From Toxoplasma gondii ME49 (taxonomy: Eukaryota > Apicomplexa > Conoidasida > Eucoccidiorida > Sarcocystidae): 64,000 nt of DNA. The stretch covers positions 1,860,001 to 1,924,000 of the forward strand of contig NC_031479.1 of NCBI RefSeq assembly GCF_000006565.2, written 5' to 3'. Every line of letters begins with the position of its first letter. Position 1 is the stretch's first letter. Under the pieces are notes generated by a model that worked only from the letters and a program-made list of their open reading frames with translations, was not told where the DNA came from and ran no database searches. This document shows positions 32,461 to 46,300 of the stretch, in pieces. Position numbers and translations under genes: made by a program.

Positions 32461-35400
32461 TGAAAAACACCCTGAGCGATCCTGGCGACCAGTAAGTCAC
32501 TTTGCGTCGCAACGTTTTTGCTGGCTTCTCTTTCTGGGCTAGGGCCTTGGCATGTCTCTTCGTCTTCATTCGCCAGCAAGCGTCATTGCGGAGCCCTGGC
32601 GTCTAGGAAGCGTCTGTTAGAATGGCTCAAACAGTTGAAGCCTTTCTTCACATTTCCCTTTATTTTATGCTGTATTGATTGAGGTTTCTCTTTCCGAAAG
32701 ATGAAGAGTTCTGCGTCGTACACAGGGTAAAGTAGCATACGATAACAAAGACAGGCGTAGTTGCTTGGACGAACATACGTTGTGATGGGGGAAAACTTTA
32801 TCGCACAGGTGAACAGTGACTCCCCGCTGCTGTCCCGTCGCTTCTTTTTCGCGAGAGCGTTTCGAGGGATCGGAATCTTAAGAGTAGGCCTTTGTTCTTC
32901 TCTCTCGAGTTCATACTTTTTCGTGGTGCCCTCTCGCTTTTTTCCAGCATGCTAAACACCCTCGACAAGCTGGCGAAGGTTCAGGACAGACTGGATTTCC
33001 TTCAGCAGCAGGTTCAGCAGCAGACAAAAGAACTTCAGACTTACTACAGTTCATATAAAACGGTGAGTGTTTCTTGTTTCAGTGGTTCGTTTGCGTTGTG
33101 AGCGAAAAGTGAGTGCCGGGTGTGCATAGATCCATCTAGATAGAAGGTGATGGAAATATCGATGGAGGCCGATCTATTATAATGGGCTGGTAGAGAGAAC
33201 GAGATGCGGGGAGATAGACATTGGCAGGTAGATGTTCGTATATGGACATTAGGAGGTAGAGCGACGCAGATAATTGGAGGGAGAGAGACTGACAGACTGA
33301 CAGTCATACAGATAGATGTTGAGAGATCGAGAGAGATGTAGGGTGGTAGATGTGGAGAAATACTTGATGACAGGTACTGATCGATACGTAGAAGTGTTGA
33401 GGTGAATGCTTTTTGATGGATAAGCCGACGTATGTAGACAGACTTTGATAGATAGGCGTTGGCCGGTCGATAAAAAGGATCATGTCGATATACTGCCAAA
33501 GGCCCTCTGAGATCGTCGCCCTTTCTTATTAGTTGGTTGCTGCGACGAAGACAGACACACATGTCAGAAGAGGTCGTCAATGTGCATGATGTATCGTTCA
33601 GGGTGGACGAATCTGTGTGTTCCAGTCGGAAAAAGATTCAACGTAAAAAACGGGAGTCTTTGCTTTTGCCTGTCGTGTGCGAAGCCCCGATTTAATGCCT
33701 AAAACGATTCCTTTCTGTAACTGTCAGGCTGAAGCAATCAAGAACGCTTTAGAGACTTCAATGTCAGACTGCACGGTCTGCTACAGCCGGCGCTCGACGC
33801 AGCTGAACGAAGTGGAAAAGCGTCTGAAAATTCTCACAGTACGCAGACATGTCTCGACTCCGGACGCCCTTTGTAGTGTCGTTAGAATGCGTGTTTTTGT
33901 GAATGCCACGGTCATCTCGTGTCTTCTGTCTCACGCGGCTTGGGTCAAATGCCACGGCTGATTCCTCACGACCTTCGCCTCTGCGTAATCGGCTTTTGAA
34001 TTACGGATAGACATGCACATTCTCCTGTATATAAATAGATACAGAATACATACATAATATACATACATACATAATACTTACATAATACATACGTACAGAA
34101 ATGTGTGGAGTGCAAAAGCATGGTAGCTGTCGATTCAACGGAATTGTGTTTGTGTGGATGCTGAAAGCAGTAAAAAGGTTTGGTGAAGCCTACGAGGCGG
34201 AGCCCACTGGGAGTACGAAGTTGTCGTCTTACTCTTATCGTGACCGGAATTGGGCTGTCAAAAAAAGACGAGGCCATGCATTCGCCATCCACACGTATCT
34301 AAGTACATATGTATACGTATATATATAGATATAGATACAGATATATAGGAAACCAGAGGTGTGAGTAGGGACGTTTTGGAGGAAGGCAGATACGGTTTAC
34401 ATACCGAACAAGGATGGCATGTTCAAGTGTGCATCTAACTTGATGTTCGGTTATCCATTTGTTTGCCGAGGTTTCCCTGGGGATGGATAACGTGTGTGTC
34501 TATTTCCAGGCTGAAACGCTAACTGGATGTTCGACCGCGGAATTGGAAGAGCTTGCGCAGGAACTGGAGACGAGTAAGCGTTTGCCACGCCGGGTCCTTG
34601 CGATCGTGAGTTTCTTCTCTCTCATGTGTACTCGTTTCGTCTTGGATTTCCGCGGCTGTGGCTTGTTCGCTGAGAGAAACGGATCACGTTCGGGACGCAT
34701 GGATGGCGTCTTTTTTCTTTCGTGTGGTGTTCCTGTACTTTGCTAAGACCGTAGAACTTGCACACGCAAAAAAGGGATTCATGAGGTACCTCCATGGAAA
34801 CCGGTTATGCCTTCCTATGACTGTCCGCACTCAGCCCTCTACAAGATGACTGCCGTCCAGACTCAAAGAGCCGCGGGAGTCGCTGAATTTTTCCCCGACG
34901 ACCCGCCTCGTCAGCTTCTTCCCTTTTCTTCAGATTGTTTGCCCGAGCCGAAGACAACAGTAAGTTGCGCATTGTCTTGTTTCCGCGCCTTCTCCACCCT
35001 TCGCTTTGGGCTCCTGTCTCCGCTCCACCCTGTGCTGGGAGGTTCGAAACTGACAGCCGCGACGCTTGGTCTGTAGTCGAGTTAGGTTGACTTCTCGTAT
35101 CCACCTCCATGCAAATGCATATCCGTAGATATATATATATATATATATGTATATAAATATATATATATATGGTCGTGTGTTTGCGCATGTAGAACTACTG
35201 TGTGCACTGAGTATCTCTAGGTATGTCTTGGGGTGTGGGATGAGAGGTTCGTTTCTCTCCCAGTTCTTTTTCGTGTCTTCCTGTTTTGAGGAAGATTCTT
35301 CGTGTGCTGTCTTTTGGCGCAGTTCATTGTTCCGGAAGAGCCGGTGGCGATGGTTGCCGTTGATGACTGCGTCACCTTGGGGGAAGAAATCGATACGGAA

Positions 35401-38400
35401 ATGGCGGACGTGTTGAAGGACTTGAGACAGGCACAGCAGATGCATGAGGAATTTCGAAAAGAATACAAACGCATTCAGGTACAGACTCTAGACATCTGTT
35501 TCGTCGTCTACTCTTTCTGAGACTCATCTTCATGTGTATCGATCTCTCTCAGACAACAGCAGCCCAAAACTCCTTTGTTTACAGCTGGTACCGCTTCATT
35601 CAAGCTCGTACCGCAGTATTCGATGCGTTTATGTGACTGAACACATTTTTTTAAGCTCCTCGCCATGTTCAGGTGGCGATGTACGCGTTCCGTGAAGCAC
35701 CCACAGCTCCTAGAGACCGACTGGGATTGGTGGTGTACGGGAGTCATAAAAAGAATTCGACTTTTTCAAACGCGTTCGTGTTCACGCGTCAGGACGATTG
35801 TGTCTTGGCGTATCTGTTTCACTGTTTATGTGCATAGATTTCTAGTCGACGAATAATCGTGGTCACAGGGTGGACGACCGTTCTCAGGGAACTCTCTTCT
35901 TGTCGTGGTCAGCGTAGCCCTGGGGAACGTCACATTGCTGGGCCGCAGCCTGGAGAAAGGAGTGGGCGTTTTTGTAATGTAGTAGTTGTTTTTCCTGTCA
36001 TTGTCTATTTATCCATACTATTGTATCTGCGTTACTCGTCATCGATGCTACCTTCGGCTTCTTTTTTTCAGATGCAAGTCGACCAGGAGGTCAACCTTTT
36101 CGATGTTGATTTGCGCAAGTTAACGAGTGTCGAGAAGACCCTCGAGGAGCGCCTTCGTCGACTCCTGTGTCTCACTGGCGACACGGACTACGCAGGTACA
36201 GCCCGTCCTTTTCTTTAACTGTTTGCTGCGGTTCCGTTGATGTGCATTTCTGAAGGCACTCTTTGTCTTTTAACTTTGAGGCGTTCTGTCCACATGGCTG
36301 TTTCCGCGAGTCGGCCTCCGTCGCGTTCTTAAGAGATTTCTTCCTCTGTTATTCCTCGCGTTTGTCGTCGTGACCCTTCTCCTTGTAGTCTTGAGCAAAG
36401 CCTCCTTTGTTCTCGTCCGCTGCGATTTCCAGCGTACATGTATGGAGAGACGTTTCGAACCGCGATTGGCGGCAAGGTGTAACTCCGTTCATGGAAGTCA
36501 AAATAGCTCTCGTTGGGTGCCGTTGTGAAGCCTGACTAGTTCACCTAACCATCACGGTCCGAACAACGTTTTCGACTCTGTCTACAAAAACAGATGTGAG
36601 CGAGAGCGACCTCCAGGAGTACTTCCGGACGGTGAACTACGCGGTGCGTCGGGTGTATCGACACCTTGCACTCAAGGAGGCGGGCCACACGACTCCGGCT
36701 CCTGCGGGTTCGGCGACTCAGGCGGTCACGAAGAAACTCCCCCAACAATCACAGCCGCGAGCGACCAGAACGTCGAACAGCGGTATGTGAAACGAGTTCA
36801 AGTCAAGCGCAAATTAGGTACGGTGGATCTCTGGGATGGGTTTGTTTCCCGCTGGACTCATTTCGACGCCAAGTTATTATAGAGCTCCGCAAGTCGTTGG
36901 ACGAAACACTGGGTTGGAAGAAAACTGCGAAGACGGTTCGGCTAGGATTCTCCGACACTCACCAACAAAGAAGGGAGAGGAACGGACTGAACTTCCCGCT
37001 CGACAGTGGTCATGAAATCAGAGAAAAAAGAACGATTCCAACACTGCGATGAACGGGTGCATCTGAGACAGCAGCCAACGCGCATAGGTTCACTTTTTCA
37101 TGCAACGTTCTAAATATGCAAATACCTCGAGCCGGGAGGAACTTCAGGGCATGCAAATCGGGACACCCTTTGGATTTTCTCCAGCGTGTTTTTATCGTGT
37201 GAAGAGCAACACCCCACGCGCTCTCTCACGACTCTCGATTGCCGTCCAACTGGGGTGACGGCCACTTTGCGTTCGCTCTGCACGAACCTACAGCGCTGCC
37301 GCTGCCTTTCGTGATATTCACCAGTCTGAGAGAACCGCCCTTCTTTCCCTTCTTCTCAGTGTTTTCTGGAACGAATAGACGATTCATCGTCTGGTCGCAT
37401 TGTCCACGATATGCGTTCTGTTTTCTGTTTGGCTTTCAGGTCCACTGAGGCGACCACCCCAAGAGGACACTCAAGAAGCGTTCGAAGCTGCCTTCCGAAC
37501 TGGTACAGACTCGACAGGAGAACGGACGTCTCCGTCTCTGCGACGGGGACGGAGTGGAGACTCTGGACTCTCGGCGCGCCAGCGGACACGGGGCCTAGGG
37601 CCGCTCACCGGAGGGATTTTAGGCAGCTCTTTGTCCGGCTCCATGCAGAATTTACCGACTCTGACAGGCGAGCAGACCCGCGGTGGTCAACCGCTTTCGC
37701 GGCATCAAGCGGCCCTGCCATGGAGACAGGGCCTACAGCCCTACCGTCTGGTGGTGACCCCTCAGTCCGGAGTACCAAGTTCAGCTTCGCTTTCGATGCC
37801 TCAGGACTTCAACCCGCTGCAGCCGCTCGTTGCGCGGGGGAGCACGTCGGGCAGAGTGGCTCGGCGCCAGCTTCATTCTGCAGAGAAAGAGAGACGCCTT
37901 TCGCAAGAAGAGCTCATTGCTGGGGTAGCGACGCCTTCCAGACAGGTCGCGCTGAAGGCTGACGCGGGCCGCGATGCGTCTTGGAGGACCAGGCGTGTGG
38001 CGCGAGAAGAAGTAGACGAAGAAGGCTTTGTGATTGAAGACGGTCACTACGTCTCGGGGTCGGAACACGAAGGTCGAGAGGAATCGACCTGCCCCAGACG
38101 TCGCTTCTCCAGTGGAGCCTTCTTGTCAGAGGCGCGCGATCAAGACCGACAACTGGTGCTGCATCCCCCGCCTCATGAGTCTTCAGAGTCTGTGCTACAG
38201 GAAGATCTCGGGGTCGTGAAGGAGGAGCGAGCAGACGGGCGAAGGCTACGAGCATCACTGCTTAAGTCTCCTGAGGACCCGTTTACGCGGGGACGACTGG
38301 AAAGTGCGGAGAGCGTCATTAGTGCTCTCAGCTACACCGGACACGCAGACCCGCCGCAGGCTCTGGGAAAGATGCCTTTCGCGTCTAGTGGCGGAGGAAA

Positions 38401-40195
38401 CTTGCTTCTCCTCTCGCCAAGTGTGAATCCTGGATCACCACCAGCGATTCCGCGCGTGGCGCCCGTGCCGGCCGCAAGGCAAACGGCCTCTCGCGCGCCT
38501 CTTCCCGTTGACAGCTCCGACAAAGGCAGCGATGGGAGGAAAGCCGAAAGGCAGCAGGAGAGATTGATAGGCGTACAGCAGGAGAGTCTGGAACCGGAGT
38601 CTGAGGAACATGCGCATTTGTATCAGCTTCAGGAGGTCCGAGAAAAGCCCTTGGTGCCGCATGATAGGAGACGCGTAGAGAGAGAGCGAAGACAAATCAC
38701 AGGAGAAAGAAGTAACAGACGCGAGGAAGCTCAGGAGGAAGCCGCACCGACACTCACGCGGAGACAACTCGCCGCCACCGCTTCCGCAGGGACGCTCCCT
38801 TGTCAGGCTTCTTCGGTAGCGCCGAAGGGTGGTGAAATAAGTCGCGAGATTCGCGCTGTCCATCCAAGAACGACAGGAGAGCATTCGAAACCTGTTGAGG
38901 AGCTGGTGGAAAGAGACGAGCCGCAACGGGATTTATTGGGAGAGCGTCGTCGCCCTTTGTCGGAGGGAGAAGGACCTCCCGGGGGGGAACTCGAGAAATC
39001 TTTGCAGTTGACTCGGTCGCTTCCAGAGAGGAAGCTCGCAACACGAGAACCGCGGGAACTGACGCATGCAAGCCCTTCAGAAGACCCCAGTCGGACAGCC
39101 CGCAGAACGTCGGGGCTGGAGCGAGGATTTTCTGTGAAGCTCCTTCGGGACGGCAGCGTCTGTTCAGACGGCAGTGTGTATCTGTCGGCGAACCTGGTGG
39201 AAAGCGAATCTCGCCGCGGAACCATTGAGAGGGAGCTCGAATTGATTCCTGAAAAAAACGAGGATCTGCCGAGGCAGAAGGCTAGACGACCCGCAGTGAC
39301 CGGAGGAGTCGATTCTTTTACTTTCGGTGTTTCACACAATTCTCTGCCGACCAGCGAGGAGGTGGATTCTCCTGGACTTCACCTAGCGCATGCGGGGGCG
39401 GATCCCGCGCATTTGGGGGGGAAACGCGGAAAAAGACACTCGGCTGCGCTTGAAGTGCTGGGACAGTCTGAACACCTGCCCGGTCTGCGTCAGTTGGCGG
39501 TAAAATCGGCGTCTCCAAACAGTGGGAGGAACTCCGTGGGGAACGGCGATCTGGGAAGAATCGCAGAGAACAGAGAAGACCGAGGGATCTGTTCGATGGG
39601 TCATGAGCTTGCGCGTATGGAATATGGCTTGGTGCCGTCGAAAACGCCAAAGACAGGAGGCAGCAAACACCCAGCGATTGCGACGGCCTCTGTGCCTGCG
39701 TTGCCGGCTCCGGAAACTCTAAACGATGAAAAAAGACTGGATTCGGCGGCGCGATCGGGAGAGTTGTGTCGGACATTGGCACGGCCAGAGGAAGCGCACG
39801 TTGCGAGACCAGCTGCCACAGAACTGGTGCGGGATCAGGAGAGGCAGCAAAGCAAACACGAACTTGCGAGACTGGGAGAGCAATCATTGAGCACCGGCAG
39901 CAGACATCTGAGTAAGGAACAGGCTAGAAGTGGACAGCTAGCTCCAATGCATGTCGAGTATCCCCCGAGTGAAATGAATACGAGCGATTCTAGTGGAGAT
40001 GAGATGTCTGGGAAAAACAACAATGGTACGAGAAACCGGCAAGTAAAACACCGGGACAGTGCGGCCGGCAGTGCAACGGGAGTTGATGAGGCAGAGCGAC
40101 GCACACGCATTGGAAGTCTTCCTGATGAAAATTCCAATGAAGTCTTTGTTTCTGCAGCCTCGTGGTTCCCGCCGGAAGAAGAGGGCTGCGAGTGA
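32461..40195 (+). CDS. Coiled-coil protein with long disordered C-terminal region
   Basis: I do not recognise the family. The predicted exons are 32461-32491, 32948-33062, 33728-33838, 34510-34573, 34934-34959, 35323-35478, 36072-36195, 36594-36782 and 37440-40195; all phases agree. The first in-gene ATG is at 32949, which would give 1,179 residues. Exon 2 begins MLNTLDKLAKVQDRLDFL and continues as Gln-rich heptads. Later exons carry further helical, leucine/glutamate-rich stretches (around 33790-33838, 35400-35478 and 36100-36170), so the first 250-300 residues are likely coiled coil. The last exon encodes about 900 residues rich in Arg, Glu, Ser and Pro without membrane segments. The 31-base first exon starts TG and needs an A from an upstream exon. 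That A is supplied, in phase, by the donor at 32011 in the preceding giant frame, so this may be the C-terminal part of the same protein. The 26-base exon at 34934 is the least certain. Confidence 0.65.
33110..33480. repeat. Degenerate GATA/GACA-type microsatellite region in intron
   Basis: The intron after the exon ending at 33062 is filled with decayed tetranucleotide motifs (tagatagat, gacagact, gatcgatac), recognisable but not cleanly tandem. No coding sense. Confidence 0.6.
34040..34096. repeat. (ATAC)n microsatellite in intron
   Basis: Repeated ATAC/ATAA units lie in the intron between the exons ending at 33838 and starting at 34510. A second TA-rich tract follows at about 34305-34348 in the same intron. 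Confidence 0.75.
35127..35171. repeat. (TA)n microsatellite in intron
   Basis: A nearly pure TA run interrupted by TG and AA, about 150 bases upstream of the exon starting at 35323. Confidence 0.85.
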
Positions 40196-43100
40196 AATGA
40201 AGGACGTAATAGTGGTGAGAAGGAATCAGCTTAGGAAAGACTGTGTGGTTACTTTTGGACACGGAGGTGTATGTGAAGGCTTACAACACAAGAATCGATA
40301 TGTGTACCGTTCTCTAAAAACAGGTATTTTTAGTCAGGAACAGGTGGTGAGTTTCGCCTGGTCTCTTTGTAGTGGCGGCGAACATAGGAAGTAGTGGTAT
40401 TCATGTGCGGTTTTTTCGTGGTTCTGCCCCATCGTCAACTTCGAGATAAACCGTGTGTTTTAGTAGGTATGCGTCTGCCGGTTGGGCTTAGTTTCATGCG
40501 CTTAAGCGTGAACAAGGAAGTCCCCCGTTGGTCGGACCCAGATATCTGACATCAATGTTGCAGGAAGAATGAAGACCCGCTTTCGTTGTTGCTGTGCTTT
40601 GATGTCCGAGTGTTTCGAAAATCTACGTCCGTTTCAACAGTTGGCAACTTGAAGTTGCAGCGCTTGTCCCAGTGACGCCGAAGAAGACGCCAAACTCGTG
40701 TTCAGCACTTTGCCATTAGCTGCTCAGACCGACCGGAGGAATGTCAAAACAACTAGCACAACACGTCGAAGGATCCGCTACACAGGAACTTCGTGAGCAC
40801 GTGCCTCCAATACTATTCGGAATTTAGTTTAGGTGCATTCTTCGCCAGAAAGCTCGCCAGTTCGTTCGTAAACTTAGTGAAGTATGCTGCTCACGCGATC
40901 AACCATCCGTGACACTGGCACTGCGGTCCACATTCTCATCTGGAGAACATGACTGGGTAGACTTGCAGAATTGCAGTCATAAAGACTAGAACGGTTGTAA
41001 CTCTCACCACCGGAATATGACCCAATATCCCAGTTTCAAGACACTATTTCGGCGCCCGAAATGGTGCCACATGGCTTCTGAGTTCCCGTTCAAAAAATCG
41101 CGACACACTGCTGTCCTGTGGCAGTATCGTTAAAACCGTAGCAATCATCTTGATTACAATCCCGTACCTTCAAAGCTGTGCACCGAATGGATACTTTGGA
41201 GCTGCAGCGAAACCGGCAGAGACCAGATCGCAGGCGGCTCTAGCTACCATTTTCTCCGGTCGCCATGTCTTCCGTAAGCGTGTGCCATGGAAGTGAGAGG
41301 CGGCCAGCGTAGCTTCCATCCGGGACGATGTGTTATTCGCGTGTCTCGGCGGTTTTTACTTCATGGGAATCCTTGGAAAGAAAAACCAATTTGATCACGC
41401 GGTATGGGGAAAGTGGAACCAAGTGCAGAACAGCTGTTCGGGACTTTATCGCCGGAGTCGAACTCGTTCTAATGACCCACGACGCCTGAGGCGGATGGCG
41501 GGGCAAAAAAACAGACTGCTTTCCTGCGGAAAATGCTTTTCGCGTAGCAGTAAGCGTTCCTCCTCTCCGTGATTTTTTTATCTTGTCTGAACAAACCACG
41601 TCGTCAAGTTCTCGACTGCGCTCCAGAGAACTATCAAACTGCCACAGTTGACCAAGTGAATTGTCGAGTCTGTGACGTCAGTCACTTTCAACAAGACACC
41701 GGGACTTGCCCAGAAGAAGCAAGTGTGATGGTTCCTTTCCATTAAGGAAGAAATATGTCGTCTTCATCGCACGCGCGGAGGCGAAACGGCTGCCGACACT
41801 GTGCGAAGAAAGCGAGCAACAAGGAGCAAGTACGTTGGTGCTTGCTTCTTGCATTACGAGAGACACAGGCGTGAAGGCAAGAAAAAACACAAAAGCGCGT
41901 GTGGTCTACACGGACGCTGGTCGGAGGCGTACCAGAAAGAAGCTGAAAACCGTGAGAAGGTCAAACGAACGACGCCCCTTTATCAGGGCTTCGGCAGGAA
42001 ACACACCAAGAGAGACGGGGGACAGAAGAACACGAGTGAACAGCTGCACTTTTTAAACAGACCGGGGTGCGCGAAAAGAATCCGAGGACCATTCCGGCCC
42101 ACAGACACAGCGCACCCAACTTCACACTCCCCTCCAAAAAGAGAGCATGCTGCTGACTCACATGCCCGGATCCCCCAGCCTACTCAGCACGTCACACAGG
42201 ACGAGGGGACTCAGAGAAAAGCACTGGCGGGCCGTCCGAAAAAACAGAGACAGAAGAGAGGAAACCTGTGGACCGGGGGAGCGTGACGTTCTGCCTCTTT
42301 ATCGAAAGAAAAACGCTTTCCTGCGTCTGTCTTTCTTCGCCTTCCCTTCGACCCCCCACTCCCTGCTGCACGCCTCCCGACGCAGTCCAAGCCGGCATGC
42401 CCCCTCCAGGTGTCGGTACACCTCAAGAACTCTCGCTTTCCCGCGCAGTTCTCTTCTCCCGCTACGAAGTCGCACTTCACTTTGTAAGAAGAGTTCGCTC
42501 CGCGGTATTTCCCTCGGGAAGCTTCACGGCTGGGCTAGCCAGATCCACTCCAAACCGCCTTCTCTCACCAGACGACTCCGGACTCGTCACTTTTTCTCTC
42601 CGTACACTTTTCGGCAACAGGTACAGCGCAGAACGCATGAAAAGCAGAAAGCCTGTCTCTAACACACCATAGGCGGCGTTTCCGCCGCTCGCGGTGTGTC
42701 TGTTTCTCCACTGTACATGACTCGGCAAAGGCCAGCTGGATGTCTTCTCCCGTCGCCTCGAAGGCCGAGGTCACCCTCTGCCAGTTCCTCTTACACCACC
42801 CCTCTAAACTCAGTTTCCTCCCTCCTTTCGCATCCTTGCATCCCACCCCCGTGCACTCAGAGAGAGGATCAGTCCGCTTGACAGAGAACGTTTTCACCTG
42901 AATTCCTCCCACTCTCAACGTCTGTTTTTGCGAGAGTCCCCCCCCCCGCTCGCTTTTTGCGCCACAAGGTAGGAAGCCGCGGCTGCGAGCAAACGCCGGG
43001 GATCGCCTCAGCACACCTCCCTCTGCCACACTCTCGCAAAACGCTTTCTCGTGGGCCTCTCGTCCCAATCCAAACCAATTATTGGTGTATACGCGGTCTT

Positions 43101-43327
43101 CTCCTTCTTCCACCAAGCCTCTCTCTCTCTCTCCCCGGACCCTCCCTCCCGAAGTCGCTCTAGCTGTTCTTCCCTAGACGATTTCTTCTCGATCGTCTTT
43201 CTTCTCGCTCCGTTCTCCCCTCAGCTTCTCTCCCCGCAAAGTCTCCTCTACCACCGCATGTCTCTTTCGCGACTTTTCTGCTTCCCAGAGCCTCTTGCGT
43301 CTCCCGCATTCCCTATATGTGAATCCG
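40196..43327. other. Convergent intergenic region (3' flanks), no gene recognised
   Basis: The plus-strand coiled-coil gene ends at 40195 and the minus-strand DnaJ gene ends at 43328, so this stretch holds two 3' UTRs and spacer. The frames seen here (for example 161 codons at 41801-42286 plus, 183 codons at 42565-43116 minus) lack splice support, domain motifs and coding composition. I treat them as chance. Confidence 0.6.
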
Positions 43328-46300
43328 TTACTGTTGTCGGCACTGGACGCGCTGCTGCCCCGGATGCTCGTCCTCATCGTCCTCCTCGTAAGCCTCGCCG
43401 CTTCGCTGCGTCTGCTGACGGTTTCGCAACTCGTCTGGGTCGACTGGCTCCGCTACGTGCACCTCCACATGCGGATCATCTTCGCTGACCTGCAGAAGAA
43501 GAAGATGAGACAGCGAACTCGCGAGACGCGCTCCACCCAGCCTGCCTACAAAAAGACGACTCTCTGTCTCTCAACACGTAGCTAGCTGCCTGCCTCGGAC
43601 GCGTTCCAGTGCAGCCGGCCCACCAGCTGAAAAGCTTGCAGAAGCTGTTCCCCCGCTGAGCGTCGCCGCTGGCCAGATCGACCTTCCCTACAAGTTCCCC
43701 GTCTCTTCAGCGTGCTAGTGTCTCTCAACTCCAAACATGTTTTTCTATCTGAGACGGGACTCATGCCCTCTCGTCTTGCACTGTCCCACCCGCGCATTTC
43801 GCGTCTCCGCGTCTTCCACGCGCATCGTCTTCCTAATCCTTCCCTGTATGTCTTTGTTTCTGAGAGATCTGTTCCACGAAGTTGACGGGTCTCGCTGGGT
43901 GCGGCTTCCTGGTTTCTCCTTCCCCTTTCCTGCCTCCCCCTCCTCCCCCCGAAGCACTGCTCCTTTCCACTTCGTTCACTTACCATCACTGCCTCTGTCG
44001 GCTTTGGGAGAATCTGACTGAGACTCTTCGCGTCTGCATCGCTGACGTGTTCAGGAAACTCGACCTCGAACACGATGAACAAATCGCCTGAAAATCATCC
44101 GCGCAGAAGAACATGCGTTTCTGCAGCTTAGGCGACGAAAAGGCTACTACGACTGCAAAGGTCTTTCCACAAAAAAGCTGCAGATAAAGAGGATGAGTTT
44201 CTAGCGAGCCTTCCACGTCCTCTCGACTTTCTCTCCTTACCCTTCAAGAACGGATTCTTCTGCTGAGGCATGCCTTCACCCTTGATGATCTGCACAGCGT
44301 CAGGCTTCGTGACGGTGCCGGGGGGGCTCTGAAAACACAGGCACCGAAATCTCCGCGTTTGTTGAACGAAGTCGCACAGGCGGAACGCGAAGAAGCACAC
44401 GCACAAGACCCAGACAGACAGACAAACAAAAAAACTAGAGGTTCTGCCACACAACACCTCAGCGAATAAACAACATCCTCGTGGACCTTCGTCGAGTGTC
44501 TCTAACGAGCGGAGCTCGAGTTCTCTCGGCCGGTCCGATCCCGACATCGGGCAGTAATCGCTTTCCGTTTGCAGATGAAAAGACACGCGAGTCGATCGCG
44601 TAGCGAAGACGGTCCGAACCGCTTGTCTCGACAGCAACGCGGATCGAAAAGAGACTCTCTCGCACTCGCTCTTGTCGACGAGAGTCCGTCGATCGAGAGC
44701 GTAGTCAGGAAACAGAAGCCGAAGAGAAAGCTTTCAAGCGACACGAACGCAGCACTCGGGAAGAGGAGAGACAGCACGAAAAGCCACACCAGAAGCATGA
44801 GGCGACGGCAGGCCACCGCAGAGGATTCGAGAGCGCAAAAAGACGAAGAGCGTCGCCGGTTGAGCCGGCATTTTTGCGAGGAAAGAAAGAGAGCTTCGAA
44901 ACGACTGGTTGCCGGAGTTCGGTGGAAATCCACATTTGGTCTTTTACCTGAATCAGGAGCTGACGTCCGTCGAGATGGGTTAACACAAATTTGAAGCCGC
45001 AGAGCGACTCGAGGAGAGAAATCTTCTTCGTCATAAACAGGTCGTTGCCCCGACGCTTGAAGACAGCGTGCTCCTGCGTCGATTCCAAACACAGCGCGGA
45101 GAAAGGTGACGAACCGCGGGAGAAAACGAAAACGCTTGCGGGACAATGTGACGACAGCATGGTGCAGAAGAGAAAAACGCAGACTTTGACATCACACGTC
45201 TCTTTAAGAACCTACAAGTGACGCGGTCGCGAACACCACTTAAACCGAGACCAGCTCCAGCAAGGTAGACTGCCGCTGTGCTTGTCGTCTTTCCTCATTT
45301 TCCATAGAAACAAGAGCGAAGACGATGCCCCACAGAGAAGTCCCTCGCGACCGACGCGACACTCTTCCCGACAGCGAAGTCCGGGCGTTGCGCTCTCAAA
45401 AAAACACGCGTGAAAATCGATCCGCCTCGTCCAAGTGGTGTCCTCTTGTGACGCGAGTCCGGCCTCCTTTCTGTCGCTCCTCTGTTTGCCATCTTTCTTG
45501 GACTCTTCCCCCCCCCCCAAAAACGTCTCCAGACACGAAGTCTGCCACAAATCCCCCTCCTTTCTTTGCACCTCTCGCCCCCGTTACCGCCTCCCCTGCC
45601 ACACGCGCGGTCTCTTCAGGTCCTTTTGAAGGCTCGACTCGTCGCTCGGCCAAGGTATCCGACAAGCGCCGCTTGTCCACGCGCACCGCCTCCAGCGATC
45701 ACCTCGTCGACCGTTTCAAGCCAAGTCAAGCTTTCCGTCCATCCACTCCATTTCGTTCACGCAAGGGTGAGGCTGCCACCACAGCTGAGACTCCTCGCGA
45801 CGCCCTTCCTCACCTGCTGCTCCAAAATGAAGATGACATCTCCGGGGATCTCGTTCGGCCGTTCGTCCGCGTCACCACGGAAAATAACTTTGTGGTGGTT
45901 CTTGGCGCCCTTCTCGATGTAGATTTCGAGAATCTTCCTCTCCTTCACGACCCCCTTTCCTGCGGAGAGCACAGCACACGCGACACAGAAAACATCTCGG
46001 ATGCTCCAAACCGCAGAGGCGCGAGTGCGACCGGCGCGGCGACCGTAAACAGGAGGTGTACACACACGACGGAAAGAGACGGATCTCCCGCGCGTTCACC
46101 GCCAGACGGCCCCGAGGAAGAGGGGAGCAGCAACACCGGTCCGCGGAGCTGCAAAACAGGCCATGCCAGCTGCCAGCTCTGAACGCTGCACTCTATTCAA
46201 GGTGGAAGTCTCAAAGAAACGCACCTGTGCAGGACTTGCACCGCTTGCTCGGGTCCATCGACTTGCCAGCGCCCTTGCAAGCGGGGCAAACGCTCTGCGT

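Noticed and set aside
41801..42286. 161-codon plus-strand basic ORF between convergent genes
   Set aside because: No recognisable domain, overlapping alternative frames of similar length, and a location in expected 3' UTR sequence.
42565..43116. 183-codon minus-strand ORF downstream of DnaJ
   Set aside because: The DnaJ coding sequence ends cleanly with a CaaX box at 43328; this frame has no acceptor linking it and no motif.
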